DNA from: Flavobacteriaceae bacterium UBA1115
Lineage (GTDB): Bacteria > Bacteroidota > Bacteroidia > Flavobacteriales > Flavobacteriaceae
Direction of reading: 5' to 3'
Assembly (NCBI GenBank): GCA_002313325.1
Contig: DCBE01000007.1
Coordinates: 1 to 13,526, forward strand
Length of the DNA: 13,526 bases
Positions 1-7,244 of this stretch are shown here, one piece after another; within the stretch, counting starts at the first letter, position 1; the number at the start of each line of letters is the position of its first letter. The position numbers were made by a program, and so were the translations under genes. The notes below the pieces were generated by a model, which saw nothing but the letters and a program-made list of their open reading frames with translations, was not told where the DNA came from and did not search any database.

Positions 1-1245
1 GGTTTTTATAACGCACTTATCGATGCAGATGAGGTATTACCCGCATTTGTGTTCGACGAATCCATCCTTGATAAACTGCCAAAAGATGATGGGCGGGTTT
101 ATTTTATCCATCAGCACATTACCAAAATGCAAAAAGAAAGCGTAGCACATGGCAGTAGCATGCGCGTGGCAAAAGGAAATCCACTTGAACTTATTCCAAA
201 ATGGAGTGAGGAACATAACATAACAGCAGTCTACACCAACGAAGACTATGAGCCATACGCCACAGCAAGAGATGAAAAAATAAAAACGTTACTTGCCAAA
301 AAAGGGATTGCTTTTAAAACATTTAAGGATCAGGTAATTTTTGCGCCCGATGAAGTACTCAAAAAAGATGGAACACCCTACAGGGTTTATACGCCATTTT
401 CAAGAGTTTGGTTGACAAAAGAGGCAGAACAAGGTTTGTCAGAGTATCCCACAAAACCCCTTTTTAACAAACTACACAAAAAAGCACTTCCAAGCATTCC
501 TACATTAAAAGCATTAGGCTTTGGAACACCCAAGCACCAAGCACCAACACCAAAACACAACTTATCATTAATGGATGCTTATGATGCGGTCCGTAATTTT
601 CCAGCGATTGACGGCACCAGCCGTCTCGGAATTCACTTGCGGTTTGGAACGGTATCGATCAGAGATATGGTACGAGAAGCAAAAAAGAGCAGCAACCCCA
701 CCTTTTTAAAAGAATTAATTTGGCGTGAGTTTTTTATGCAAATTCTTTGGCATTTTCCACACACAACAACTGCCAGCTTTAAACCACAATACGATCGTAT
801 TGAATGGCTAAATAATAAGACAGACTTTTCAAAATGGTGCGAAGGCAACACAGGATATCCATTAGTGGATGCAGGCATGCGCGAACTCAATCAAACGGGT
901 TTTATGCATAACAGAGTGCGGATGTTAGTAGGCAGCTTTTTGTGCAAACATTTACTCATTGATTGGCGATGGGGCGAAGCTTATTTTGCGGAAAAACTAC
1001 TGGACTACGAGCAATCAAGCAATGTTGGTAATTGGCAATGGGTAGCAGGTTGCGGTGTTGATGCAGCACCCTATTTCCGCGTATTTAACCCAACAGAACA
1101 AGTAAAAAAATTCGATAAAGAACAGACCTACATAAAAAAGTGGGTGCCAGAGTACCAATCCTTGGACTACCCCATCCCAATGGTTGATCACAAGATGGCA
1201 CGCCAAAGGTGTTTAGAAACATACAGGGCAGGGCTTGCGTCATGA
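1..1245 (+). CDS. phrB: Class I CPD photolyase, 5'-truncated by the window edge
   Basis: FAD enzyme that splits cyclobutane pyrimidine dimers in DNA using blue or near-UV light. The reading frame is open from base 1 and already reads GFYNAL...VLPAFVFDESIL, the antenna-domain strand that normally follows the N-terminal WFRRDLR motif. The GTG at 49 is therefore internal, and roughly 20 residues lie outside the window. The C-terminal FAD domain is canonical: SRLGIHLRFG; ELIWREFF (712-735) with the Glu that contacts the dimer in E. coli PhrB; GYPLVDAGMREL; GFMHNRVRM; and SNVGNWQW with the FAD-N5 Asn at 1021-1023. By hand alignment to E. coli, all three electron-chain tryptophans are kept (805-807, 964-966, 1033-1035). 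The end DAAPYFRVFNP then KWVPEY is typical. It is the first gene visible here of the six-gene photolyase run, and its TGA overlaps the next start as ATGA. Confident in class; lesion specificity is inferred from these residues. Confidence 0.95.
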   Translation, partial: GFYNALIDADEVLPAFVFDESILDKLPKDDGRVYFIHQHITKMQKESVAHGSSMRVAKGNPLELIPKWSEEHNITAVYTNEDYEPYATARDEKIKTLLAKKGIAFKTFKDQVIFAPDEVLKKDGTPYRVYTPFSRVWLTKEAEQGLSEYPTKPLFNKLHKKALPSIPTLKALGFGTPKHQAPTPKHNLSLMDAYDAVRNFPAIDGTSRLGIHLRFGTVSIRDMVREAKKSSNPTFLKELIWREFFMQILWHFPHTTTASFKPQYDRIEWLNNKTDFSKWCEGNTGYPLVDAGMRELNQTGFMHNRVRMLVGSFLCKHLLIDWRWGEAYFAEKLLDYEQSSNVGNWQWVAGCGVDAAPYFRVFNPTEQVKKFDKEQTYIKKWVPEYQSLDYPIPMVDHKMARQRCLETYRAGLAS

Positions 1246-1388
1246 GAGGGGTAAAAAAAGTTAATTTACCTCAAAAAATATGTATGTCTTGCAACAAGCC
1301 TTTTGCTTGGCGAAAGAAATGGAGCAAAGAATGGGAAAACGTTAAATTTTGTAGTAAAAGATGCAAAAAGCAAAAACAACAGGACTAG
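1242..1388 (+). CDS. DUF2256 small Cys4 protein, photolyase-associated
   Basis: A 48-residue protein of the DUF2256 family, function unknown. It has two cysteine pairs, C14-x2-C17 and C37-x3-C41, around a very basic, Trp-rich centre (KPFAWRKKW...W.NVKFCSKRC). This strongly suggests a small zinc-binding knuckle or treble-clef fold. The ATG sits in the ATGA of the preceding photolyase stop. The 3' end runs 28 nt into the next gene in another frame, so it is embedded between two photolyase-family genes and probably co-translated with them. The match to the family consensus (LP.K.C..C...F.WRKKW...W..VK.CS..C) is clear across the whole protein. From memory, DUF2256 genes often sit beside photolyase/cryptochrome genes in other bacteria. 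A role in folding, metal or FAD loading, or DNA contact of the neighbouring enzymes is only inference. Confidence 0.9.
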   Translation: MRGVKKVNLPQKICMSCNKPFAWRKKWSKEWENVKFCSKRCKKQKQQD

Positions 1389-2659
1389 TTTGGTTTCGAA
1401 ACGACCTACGCATTCGAGATCAGCACAGCTTATCACAAGCCATTGCGGCGCACGATAGGGTTATTGCCGTATACCACTTACCCAAACATTGGCTGCAACC
1501 AACCCAGTGGGGTTTCAAAAAAATGGAGCGTTTTCGCGCCGCATTCTTGCTGCAAACGCTTGCACAACTTCAAAAAGATTTGGCAAAGCTCAACATATCC
1601 CTTTGGGTAAAAGTTGGCCGTTGGGACGCCTTGCTAAAAGAACTGCAAAAAACCTACAATGTCACATCAATCTATGGTCAAAAAGAATGGACGCAAGAAG
1701 AGCTTGATGACAACGCGCAAATTCCAGCGGGGATAGAAAAACACTGGTATTTCGATCAGTTTTTATTCCACCCAGACGATGTCCCCATGCAAGTTGCCGA
1801 TGTACCGGATGTATTTACGTTGTTTAGAAAAAAATGTGAAAAACACGCAAGTGTGCGATCGGCATTACCCGTTCCATCGCCCATGCTCGAAGAAAATCGA
1901 TTGACTAGCGTTCCCAAATTACCAACGCTAAGCAGTTTGGGTTATGAAAACATAACTGTAGACAAGCGAACCGCTATTCCATTTGAAGGGGGCGAACAAG
2001 CGGCTTGGGGACGACTTGAGAAATATTTCTGGAACACCAACCAATTATCTTATTACAAAAAAACAAGAAATGGGCTGTTGGGAAAAAATTACAGTTCAAA
2101 GTTTTCCATCTGGCTGGCATTTGGATCCATTTCCCCTGTTTCCATTTATCACGAGGTGAAGAAATATGAAAAAGAGGTTACCAAAAACGACTCTACTTAT
2201 TGGTTAGTCTTTGAACTTCTTTGGCGGGATTATTTCAAATACATTTCCATGAAGCACGGCAATGCCATATTTAAGCTTGGTGGCCTGTTGCAAAAGGACT
2301 ACACTTGGAAAACAAATCAAAAACATGTGAAGCAATGGATTGATGGTGCAACACCCGAACCCTTTATAAATGCTAACATGCGAGAGCTGGCACTCACAGG
2401 CTTTATGAGCAATCGCGGGCGTCAAAATGTAGCGAGCTTCTTTGCTAAACAATGGCACTTGGATTGGCGTATAGGCGCTGCATACTTTGAAGCCATGCTT
2501 ATAGATTATGATATCCACAGCAATTATGGCAACTGGATGTACAACGCTGGTGTTGGCAATGACCCAATAGACAGAAAATTTAACGTCGGGTGGCAAGCCG
2601 AGCGCTACGATCCCAACAATAAGTACCAAAAAACCTGGCTTCAAACAACCCTATTTTAA
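1361..2659 (+). CDS. Cryptochrome DASH
   Basis: A 432-residue DASH-type cryptochrome, a flavoprotein known in other organisms to repair CPDs in single-stranded or looped DNA and sometimes to signal. The N-terminus carries the antenna-domain motif GLVWFRNDLRIRD (residues 8-20). DASH signatures follow: YKKTRNGLLG with YSSKFS (232-249), STYWLVFELLWRDYF, TGFMSNRGRQNVASF, and DYDIHSNYGNW (to residue 392) followed by NAGVGNDP. The dimer-contact Glu (E285) and FAD-site Asn (N388) are kept. Hand alignment puts tryptophans W316, W369 and W392 at the three electron-transfer positions. The start at 1361 overlaps the DUF2256 end by 28 nt and gives the expected N-terminus. The stop TAA shares one base with the next ATG (TAATG at 2657-2661). 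The length is that of short bacterial DASH proteins without a C-terminal extension. Confidence 0.95.
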   Translation: MQKAKTTGLVWFRNDLRIRDQHSLSQAIAAHDRVIAVYHLPKHWLQPTQWGFKKMERFRAAFLLQTLAQLQKDLAKLNISLWVKVGRWDALLKELQKTYNVTSIYGQKEWTQEELDDNAQIPAGIEKHWYFDQFLFHPDDVPMQVADVPDVFTLFRKKCEKHASVRSALPVPSPMLEENRLTSVPKLPTLSSLGYENITVDKRTAIPFEGGEQAAWGRLEKYFWNTNQLSYYKKTRNGLLGKNYSSKFSIWLAFGSISPVSIYHEVKKYEKEVTKNDSTYWLVFELLWRDYFKYISMKHGNAIFKLGGLLQKDYTWKTNQKHVKQWIDGATPEPFINANMRELALTGFMSNRGRQNVASFFAKQWHLDWRIGAAYFEAMLIDYDIHSNYGNWMYNAGVGNDPIDRKFNVGWQAERYDPNNKYQKTWLQTTLF

Positions 2660-4188
2660 TGGAAATTCGATTGATCCTTGGCGACCAACTAAACGAAAAG
2701 CATGTCTGGTTTACAGAACTTAACGGCGATGTTTGTTATGTAATGTTTGAAATGCGTCAAGAAACTGATTACGTCAAACACCATATCCAAAAAGTGGTGG
2801 CGTTCTTCGCAGCCATGCGAAGCTTCGCGAGACGACTTGAAGAAGACGGGCATCGGGTACTTTACTACACCATAGACGATCCAAAAAACGCCCAAGACCT
2901 GCAAAAAAATATTGAAAAAGTCATTAGCCTGTTTGGTGCGAAAAAATTTGCCTACCAACAGCCAGACGAATATCGCCTAGACAAACAACTGCAGATAATT
3001 GCCACCCAATTGGAAGTACCTACAAAAACCTATGACACGGAACATTTTCTTACGACACGTTATGAATTAAAGAACTTTTACGAAGGAAAAAAATCATTGG
3101 TAATGGAGTTTTTCTACCGTTATATGCGTAAAAAACATCAATACCTTATGAACGATGGGCAACCGGAGGGAGGCAGTTGGAATTACGACAAATTTAACCG
3201 AAATACCTGGAAAGGCGGAACCATACCGCCACCCTATAAACCAGACACAAGTTTGGCAAAAGAAATCTATCCAAAGGTAAAAGCCGCAGGCATATCCACT
3301 ATAGGCACATTTAACGAAGATACGTTCCTCTTTGCTACCAAAAGGGAAGCATCACTAGCGCAACTCGATTATTTCTGTGAGTACTTACTGCAAGACTTTG
3401 GCACCTATCAAGATGCCATGCATCAAGACGAGACCAATCTTTTTCACGCGCGCATATCTTTTAGCCTAAATGTCAAACTAATTGACCCCGCAGAAGTTAT
3501 CGAGCATGCCATTGCAGCATACCGAAAAAACAGTGATCGCATAAGCTTGTCGCAAATCGAAGGCTTTGTGCGTCAAATTTTGGGCTGGCGCGAATATATC
3601 CGAGGCTTATATTGGAAAGAAATGCCAGAATATAAGAATAAAAACGAACTAAACAACCATGGTAAACTACCTGCCTTTTACTGGACAGGAAAAACTAAAA
3701 TGAATTGCCTAAAAACCAGCATTGAAAATAGCTTAGAGCACGCATATGCCCACCATATTCAACGACTGATGATTACAGGAAATTTTGCGCTACTGCTGCA
3801 AACAAATCCCGATGAAGTAGACGATTGGTACTTGGGTATTTACGCCGACGCTGTAGAATGGGTACAGTTGCCCAATACTAGAGGTATGAGTCAGTACGCC
3901 GACGGAGGTATTTTAGCCACAAAACCATATGTTTCATCAGGTTCTTATGTGAACAAAATGAGCAATTACTGCAAGGGCTGTAGATATGACAAAAAACAAC
4001 GCACAGGAGATAATGCCTGTCCATTCAACTCTTTGTATTGGAACTTTTTAGACGACAAAAGAGAGGAGTTGCGTGGAAACAACCGCATGGGCATGATGTA
4101 TAATCTACTCGGGAAAATCAATCCAGAGGAAATGGCTCGTATTAAAGAAAGGGCTTATCAAATCATGGAAAATCCCGATGCATTCTAA
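2659..4188 (+). CDS. Iron-sulfur photolyase/cryptochrome (FeS-BCP, PhrB-type, probable (6-4) photolyase)
   Basis: A 509-residue member of the FeS-BCP clade (COG3046), whose studied member, Agrobacterium PhrB, repairs (6-4) photoproducts with FAD, a lumazine antenna and a [4Fe-4S] cluster. The N-terminal antenna domain begins IRLILGDQL. The catalytic domain has EGGSWNYDKFNRNTW, GWREYIRG (309-316), and AHHIQRLMITGNFALL with H365-H366 in the place of the PhrB catalytic His. ADAVEWVQLPNTRGMSQYADGG then leads into the cluster region. Cluster cysteines are C350, C438, C441 and C454, by codon count the same residue numbers I recall for Agrobacterium PhrB, so the cluster is expected to be intact. It overlaps the DASH gene by 1 nt and the next gene by 11 nt. 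Substrate specificity is inferred from family membership. Confidence 0.94.
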   Translation: MEIRLILGDQLNEKHVWFTELNGDVCYVMFEMRQETDYVKHHIQKVVAFFAAMRSFARRLEEDGHRVLYYTIDDPKNAQDLQKNIEKVISLFGAKKFAYQQPDEYRLDKQLQIIATQLEVPTKTYDTEHFLTTRYELKNFYEGKKSLVMEFFYRYMRKKHQYLMNDGQPEGGSWNYDKFNRNTWKGGTIPPPYKPDTSLAKEIYPKVKAAGISTIGTFNEDTFLFATKREASLAQLDYFCEYLLQDFGTYQDAMHQDETNLFHARISFSLNVKLIDPAEVIEHAIAAYRKNSDRISLSQIEGFVRQILGWREYIRGLYWKEMPEYKNKNELNNHGKLPAFYWTGKTKMNCLKTSIENSLEHAYAHHIQRLMITGNFALLLQTNPDEVDDWYLGIYADAVEWVQLPNTRGMSQYADGGILATKPYVSSGSYVNKMSNYCKGCRYDKKQRTGDNACPFNSLYWNFLDDKREELRGNNRMGMMYNLLGKINPEEMARIKERAYQIMENPDAF

Positions 4189-5650
4189 AAAAGAAATTAA
4201 CGTTTTTTGGTTTAAAAGAGACTTGCGACTTCTTGACAATGAAGGGCTGCAAGACGCCATAAACAGTGACCTACCACTCCTATTGATCTATGTAATGGAG
4301 CCAAGCCTCGAAGAAAATCCACACTATCACAAACGGCATCACAATTTTATTGCTCAGTCATTGGTAGCGCTAAACGGAGAACTTATGAAATTTGACACCC
4401 GAGTACATGTCTATAAGAATGAGGTGATAAAAGTCTTGAACAACATTCAGACTTGCATGAAAATAAATACGCTGTTCTCCATGCAAGAAACGGGCTTAAA
4501 CACAACATATACCCGTGACAAAGCCGTAAAAAATTGGTGTGTGTCAAAACGCATTGCTTGGAAGGAACACGTTAATAATGGCGTAACAAGAGGAATAAAA
4601 AACCGCAAGAGTTGGCGCAATACATGGACCAGCTATATGATGCAGCCCATCAAATCATTTGAAGCGTCTGCGACTAGCTTTACAACAGCTGAAAGCACAG
4701 AATTGGCAGAAGAAGTACTTAGACCTAAAAAGCAAGAGGGCATACAAGCAGGCGGAACCAAAACAGGCTTAGCTTATCTAGAAAGCTTTTTAAGCCAACG
4801 GCATAAAAAATATCAGCAATCCATATCAAAGCCTGGGGCTGCACGAACACACTGTGGGCGTGTATCGCCTTATATCGCCTGGGGCAATCTTTCGGTTCGC
4901 TATGTGTGGCAGCGTGCCAAGAAAGCAAAAGCCCAAGGCGCTAGCGGATTTCAGTTAAATGCCTTTACATCTAGGTTGCGCTGGCAAGCACATTTTATTC
5001 AAAAATTTGAAATGGAAACCCGCATGGAATTCGAAAGCGTAAATACGGGTTTTCGTCAGCTAAAAAAAGAAGTAAATACAGACTATATAAACGCATGGAA
5101 GACAGGCACGACGGGTTTTCCACTCGTTGATGCGAGCATGCGCTGTGTAGTTGAAACAGGCTATTTAAATTTCAGAATGCGAGCCATGGTCGTTTCATTT
5201 TTTACACATCATCTGTGGCAACCTTGGCAATTAGGCGCTGTGTTTTTAGGCAGACAGTTTTTGGATTTTGAACCCGGAATTCACTATCCACAGTTTCAAA
5301 TGCAAGCGGGTGAAACGGGAATCAATATGGTGCGCATCTACAACCCAACCAAAAATGCACTTGAGCACGACCCAGATGGAGCTTTTATTCGTAAGTGGGT
5401 GCCAGAGCTAGCAAAACTCCCCACCCCTTTTGTCTTGGAACCTTGGTCCATGACGACACTTGAACAACAAGCCTACAATTGTGTATTGGGCAAAGATTAC
5501 CCTAAAGTAATTGTAGCCATTAAAGAAACATACAAACATGCCTCAACTGTTTTGTGGCACATGAAATGCAATCCTACCGTACGAAGAGAGGGTAAGCGTA
5601 TATTGGCAATGCATACGCTGCCGGACAGAGAAAACATTATGGATAGATGA
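4178..5650 (+). CDS. Divergent photolyase/cryptochrome-like FAD-binding protein
   Basis: A 490-residue photolyase-superfamily protein with an N-terminal antenna domain (NVFWFKRDLRLLDNEGL, residues 8-24) and a C-terminal FAD-binding domain (GRVSPYIAWGNLSVR; TGFPLVDASMR). Key sites differ from CPD photolyases by hand alignment to E. coli PhrB. The dimer-contact Glu is R266 (SRLRWQ, W269 kept). The HNR motif is NFR (F332 for Asn341). The FAD-N5 Asn position is H369, and the proximal electron-chain Trp is F373 in GIHYPQFQMQAG. The middle Trp is kept (W350) and the distal one appears lost. I recall the same HYPQ/HWPQ and LNFRMRAM patterns in other bacterial homologues, so this seems to be a subfamily trait rather than decay. 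Chemistry and substrate are not predictable. The start overlaps the previous gene by 11 nt; the stop forms ATGA with the next start. Confidence 0.9.
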   Translation: MHSKKEINVFWFKRDLRLLDNEGLQDAINSDLPLLLIYVMEPSLEENPHYHKRHHNFIAQSLVALNGELMKFDTRVHVYKNEVIKVLNNIQTCMKINTLFSMQETGLNTTYTRDKAVKNWCVSKRIAWKEHVNNGVTRGIKNRKSWRNTWTSYMMQPIKSFEASATSFTTAESTELAEEVLRPKKQEGIQAGGTKTGLAYLESFLSQRHKKYQQSISKPGAARTHCGRVSPYIAWGNLSVRYVWQRAKKAKAQGASGFQLNAFTSRLRWQAHFIQKFEMETRMEFESVNTGFRQLKKEVNTDYINAWKTGTTGFPLVDASMRCVVETGYLNFRMRAMVVSFFTHHLWQPWQLGAVFLGRQFLDFEPGIHYPQFQMQAGETGINMVRIYNPTKNALEHDPDGAFIRKWVPELAKLPTPFVLEPWSMTTLEQQAYNCVLGKDYPKVIVAIKETYKHASTVLWHMKCNPTVRREGKRILAMHTLPDRENIMDR

Positions 5651-5925
5651 AAAAAGAACTTAGTTTAAGAGATATTGATCGGATTATCGAAATGGGTTGG
5701 GAAGACCGCACCCCTTTTGATGCCATCACCATGCAGTTTGGACTCAAGGAACAAGAGGTAATTACACTGATGCGAAACAACTTAAAACCAACTAGTTTTA
5801 AACGCTGGCGCAAGCGCGTTCAAGGACGAAAAACAAAACACTTAAAAAAGCGGGGTGAAGAAGTTGGGCGCTTTAAATGTAGTAGACAACGCAGCATCAG
5901 CAACAACAAAGTGTCTAAACTTTAG
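5647..5925 (+). CDS. DUF2805 / TIGR03643 family protein
   Basis: A 92-residue basic protein of unknown function that matches the DUF2805 (TIGR03643) pattern throughout: an N-terminal helix LSLRDIDRIIEMGWEDRTPFDAI, then a likely helix-turn-helix-like segment (FGLKEQEVITLMRNNL, about residues 32-48), then FKRWRKRVQGRKTKHLKKR and the tail FKCSRQRSISNNKVSKL. The acidic N-terminal half followed by a strongly cationic C-terminal half suggests nucleic-acid contact, but this is inference. Its ATG lies in the ATGA of the preceding photolyase-like gene, so it is the last gene of the coupled run. It ends 7 nt before the convergent murA stop. From memory the family is often encoded near photolyases. It could be an accessory or regulatory protein of the light-repair module. 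Confidence 0.88.
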   Translation: MKKELSLRDIDRIIEMGWEDRTPFDAITMQFGLKEQEVITLMRNNLKPTSFKRWRKRVQGRKTKHLKKRGEEVGRFKCSRQRSISNNKVSKL

Positions 5926-5932
5926 AAAAGTA

Positions 5933-7243
5933 CTAGGCTATACGCTCAATTTTTGCGCCTATGCCTCGCAGACGCGTATCAATATCTTGATAACCTCGGT
6001 CAATTTGCTCAATATTAAAAATAGTACTGGTACCCTTGGCAGAAATCGCAGCTATAAGAAGAGAGATGCCGGCACGAATATCTGGAGAAGTCATTGTGGT
6101 AGCTTTCAGTGATGATTTAAAATCATGGCCGATTACGTTGGCACGGTGTGGATCACATAATATTATTTTAGCACCCATATCAATAAGCTTATCGACAAAA
6201 AACAAACGACTCTCAAACATCTTTTGATGAATCAAGACACTTCCCCTTGCTTGGGTTGCGACCACCAATATAATACTCAAAAGGTCAGGAGTAAAACCAG
6301 GCCAAGGGGCATCCGATATGGTCATTACAGATCCGTCAATATAACTTTGGATTTCATATCCATCGGAATGCTCTGGAATGAACATATCACCATCCTTTTT
6401 TTCAATAGTAATTCCCAGTCGGCGGAATACATCTGGTATTTGACCCAGATAATCCCATTGGACGTCTTTAATTGTAAGTGCACTTCTGGTGAGTGCTGCC
6501 AAACCAATCCAACTACCAATTTCAATCATATCGGGTAGCACACGGTGCGTGGCGCCGCCCAACGATTTAACGCCTTCAATGGTCAATAAGTTAGAACCAA
6601 TTCCTAAAATATTGGCACCCATACGCACAAGCATATTACAGAGCTGCTGCAGATAAGGTTCGCATGCGGCATTGTATATCGTAGTAGTTCCTTTTGCCAA
6701 GACTGCTGTCATGACAATATTGGCGGTTCCAGTAACAGAAGCTTCGTCAAGCAACATATATGTGCCCTTCAATTCTTTAGCTTCAACTCCATAAAAATAC
6801 TCATCCTTGTTATAGCGAAATGTAGCACCCAGATTGATAAAGCCTTGAAAGTGGGTGTCGAGTCGACGTCGTCCAATCTTATCGCCCCCAGGTTTGGGAA
6901 TAAACCCTTTACCGAATCGTGCTAAAAGAGGACCTACAATCATAATAGAGCCGCGTAAACCACGACCAGCTATCTTAAAATCATCGGACTTCAGGTAATC
7001 TATATCAACGTTATTCGCTTGAAAAGTATAGCTATCATCACTGTGTTTTTCCACGTTTACACCAAGCTTTTCAAGAATTTGAATCAGCTTGTTTACGTCA
7101 ATTATATTGGGAATATTGTGAATTGTTACTGGCTCGGGCGTAAGCAATACAGCACATAAAATTTGAAGTGCCTCGTTTTTGGCTCCTTGAGGTTGTATGG
7201 AACCTGACAATGATACACCACCAAAAACTTTAAATGCACCCAT
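5933..7243 (-). CDS. murA: UDP-N-acetylglucosamine 1-carboxyvinyltransferase
   Basis: First committed enzyme of cytoplasmic peptidoglycan precursor synthesis: it transfers enolpyruvate from PEP to UDP-GlcNAc. The 436-residue protein starts MGAFKVFGG, with the conserved K22-N23 in PQGAKNEAL, RGLRGSIMIVGPLLARFGKG, and later TPDLLSIILVVATQARG and ESRLFFVDKLIDMGAKI, all normal for the EPSP-synthase fold. The catalytic loop reads PGGDKIGRRRLDTH. The residue matching E. coli Cys115 is D121 (codon 6883-6881), a substitution associated in other bacteria with fosfomycin insensitivity. An upstream in-frame extension to 7312 exists, but the ATG at 7243 fits the family N-terminus and follows the DUF4290 stop after a single base. 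It is the last gene of the DUF493-DUF4290-murA operon. Confidence 0.96.
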   Translation of the reverse strand: MGAFKVFGGVSLSGSIQPQGAKNEALQILCAVLLTPEPVTIHNIPNIIDVNKLIQILEKLGVNVEKHSDDSYTFQANNVDIDYLKSDDFKIAGRGLRGSIMIVGPLLARFGKGFIPKPGGDKIGRRRLDTHFQGFINLGATFRYNKDEYFYGVEAKELKGTYMLLDEASVTGTANIVMTAVLAKGTTTIYNAACEPYLQQLCNMLVRMGANILGIGSNLLTIEGVKSLGGATHRVLPDMIEIGSWIGLAALTRSALTIKDVQWDYLGQIPDVFRRLGITIEKKDGDMFIPEHSDGYEIQSYIDGSVMTISDAPWPGFTPDLLSIILVVATQARGSVLIHQKMFESRLFFVDKLIDMGAKIILCDPHRANVIGHDFKSSLKATTMTSPDIRAGISLLIAAISAKGTSTIFNIEQIDRGYQDIDTRLRGIGAKIERIA

Positions 7244-7244
7244 T

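Noticed and set aside
49..51. GTG at 49 as the start of the first photolyase
   Set aside because: The frame is open to base 1 and encodes conserved antenna-domain residues before 49, so the gene begins outside the window.
1139..1153. Exact 15-nt repeat of a segment also found near 5394-5408
   Set aside because: Both encode the homologous KWVPE motif of photolyase-family proteins, so this is shared coding sequence and not a repeat element.
2204..2644. A 146-codon open frame antisense to the DASH cryptochrome gene
   Set aside because: It is fully inside a well-supported gene on the other strand and its translation resembles no family; it is a by-product of the codon usage there.
5926..5932. 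Bidirectional terminator between the photolyase run and murA
   Set aside because: The gap is 7 nt and I could not draw a stable hairpin followed by T-runs in the flanking bases.
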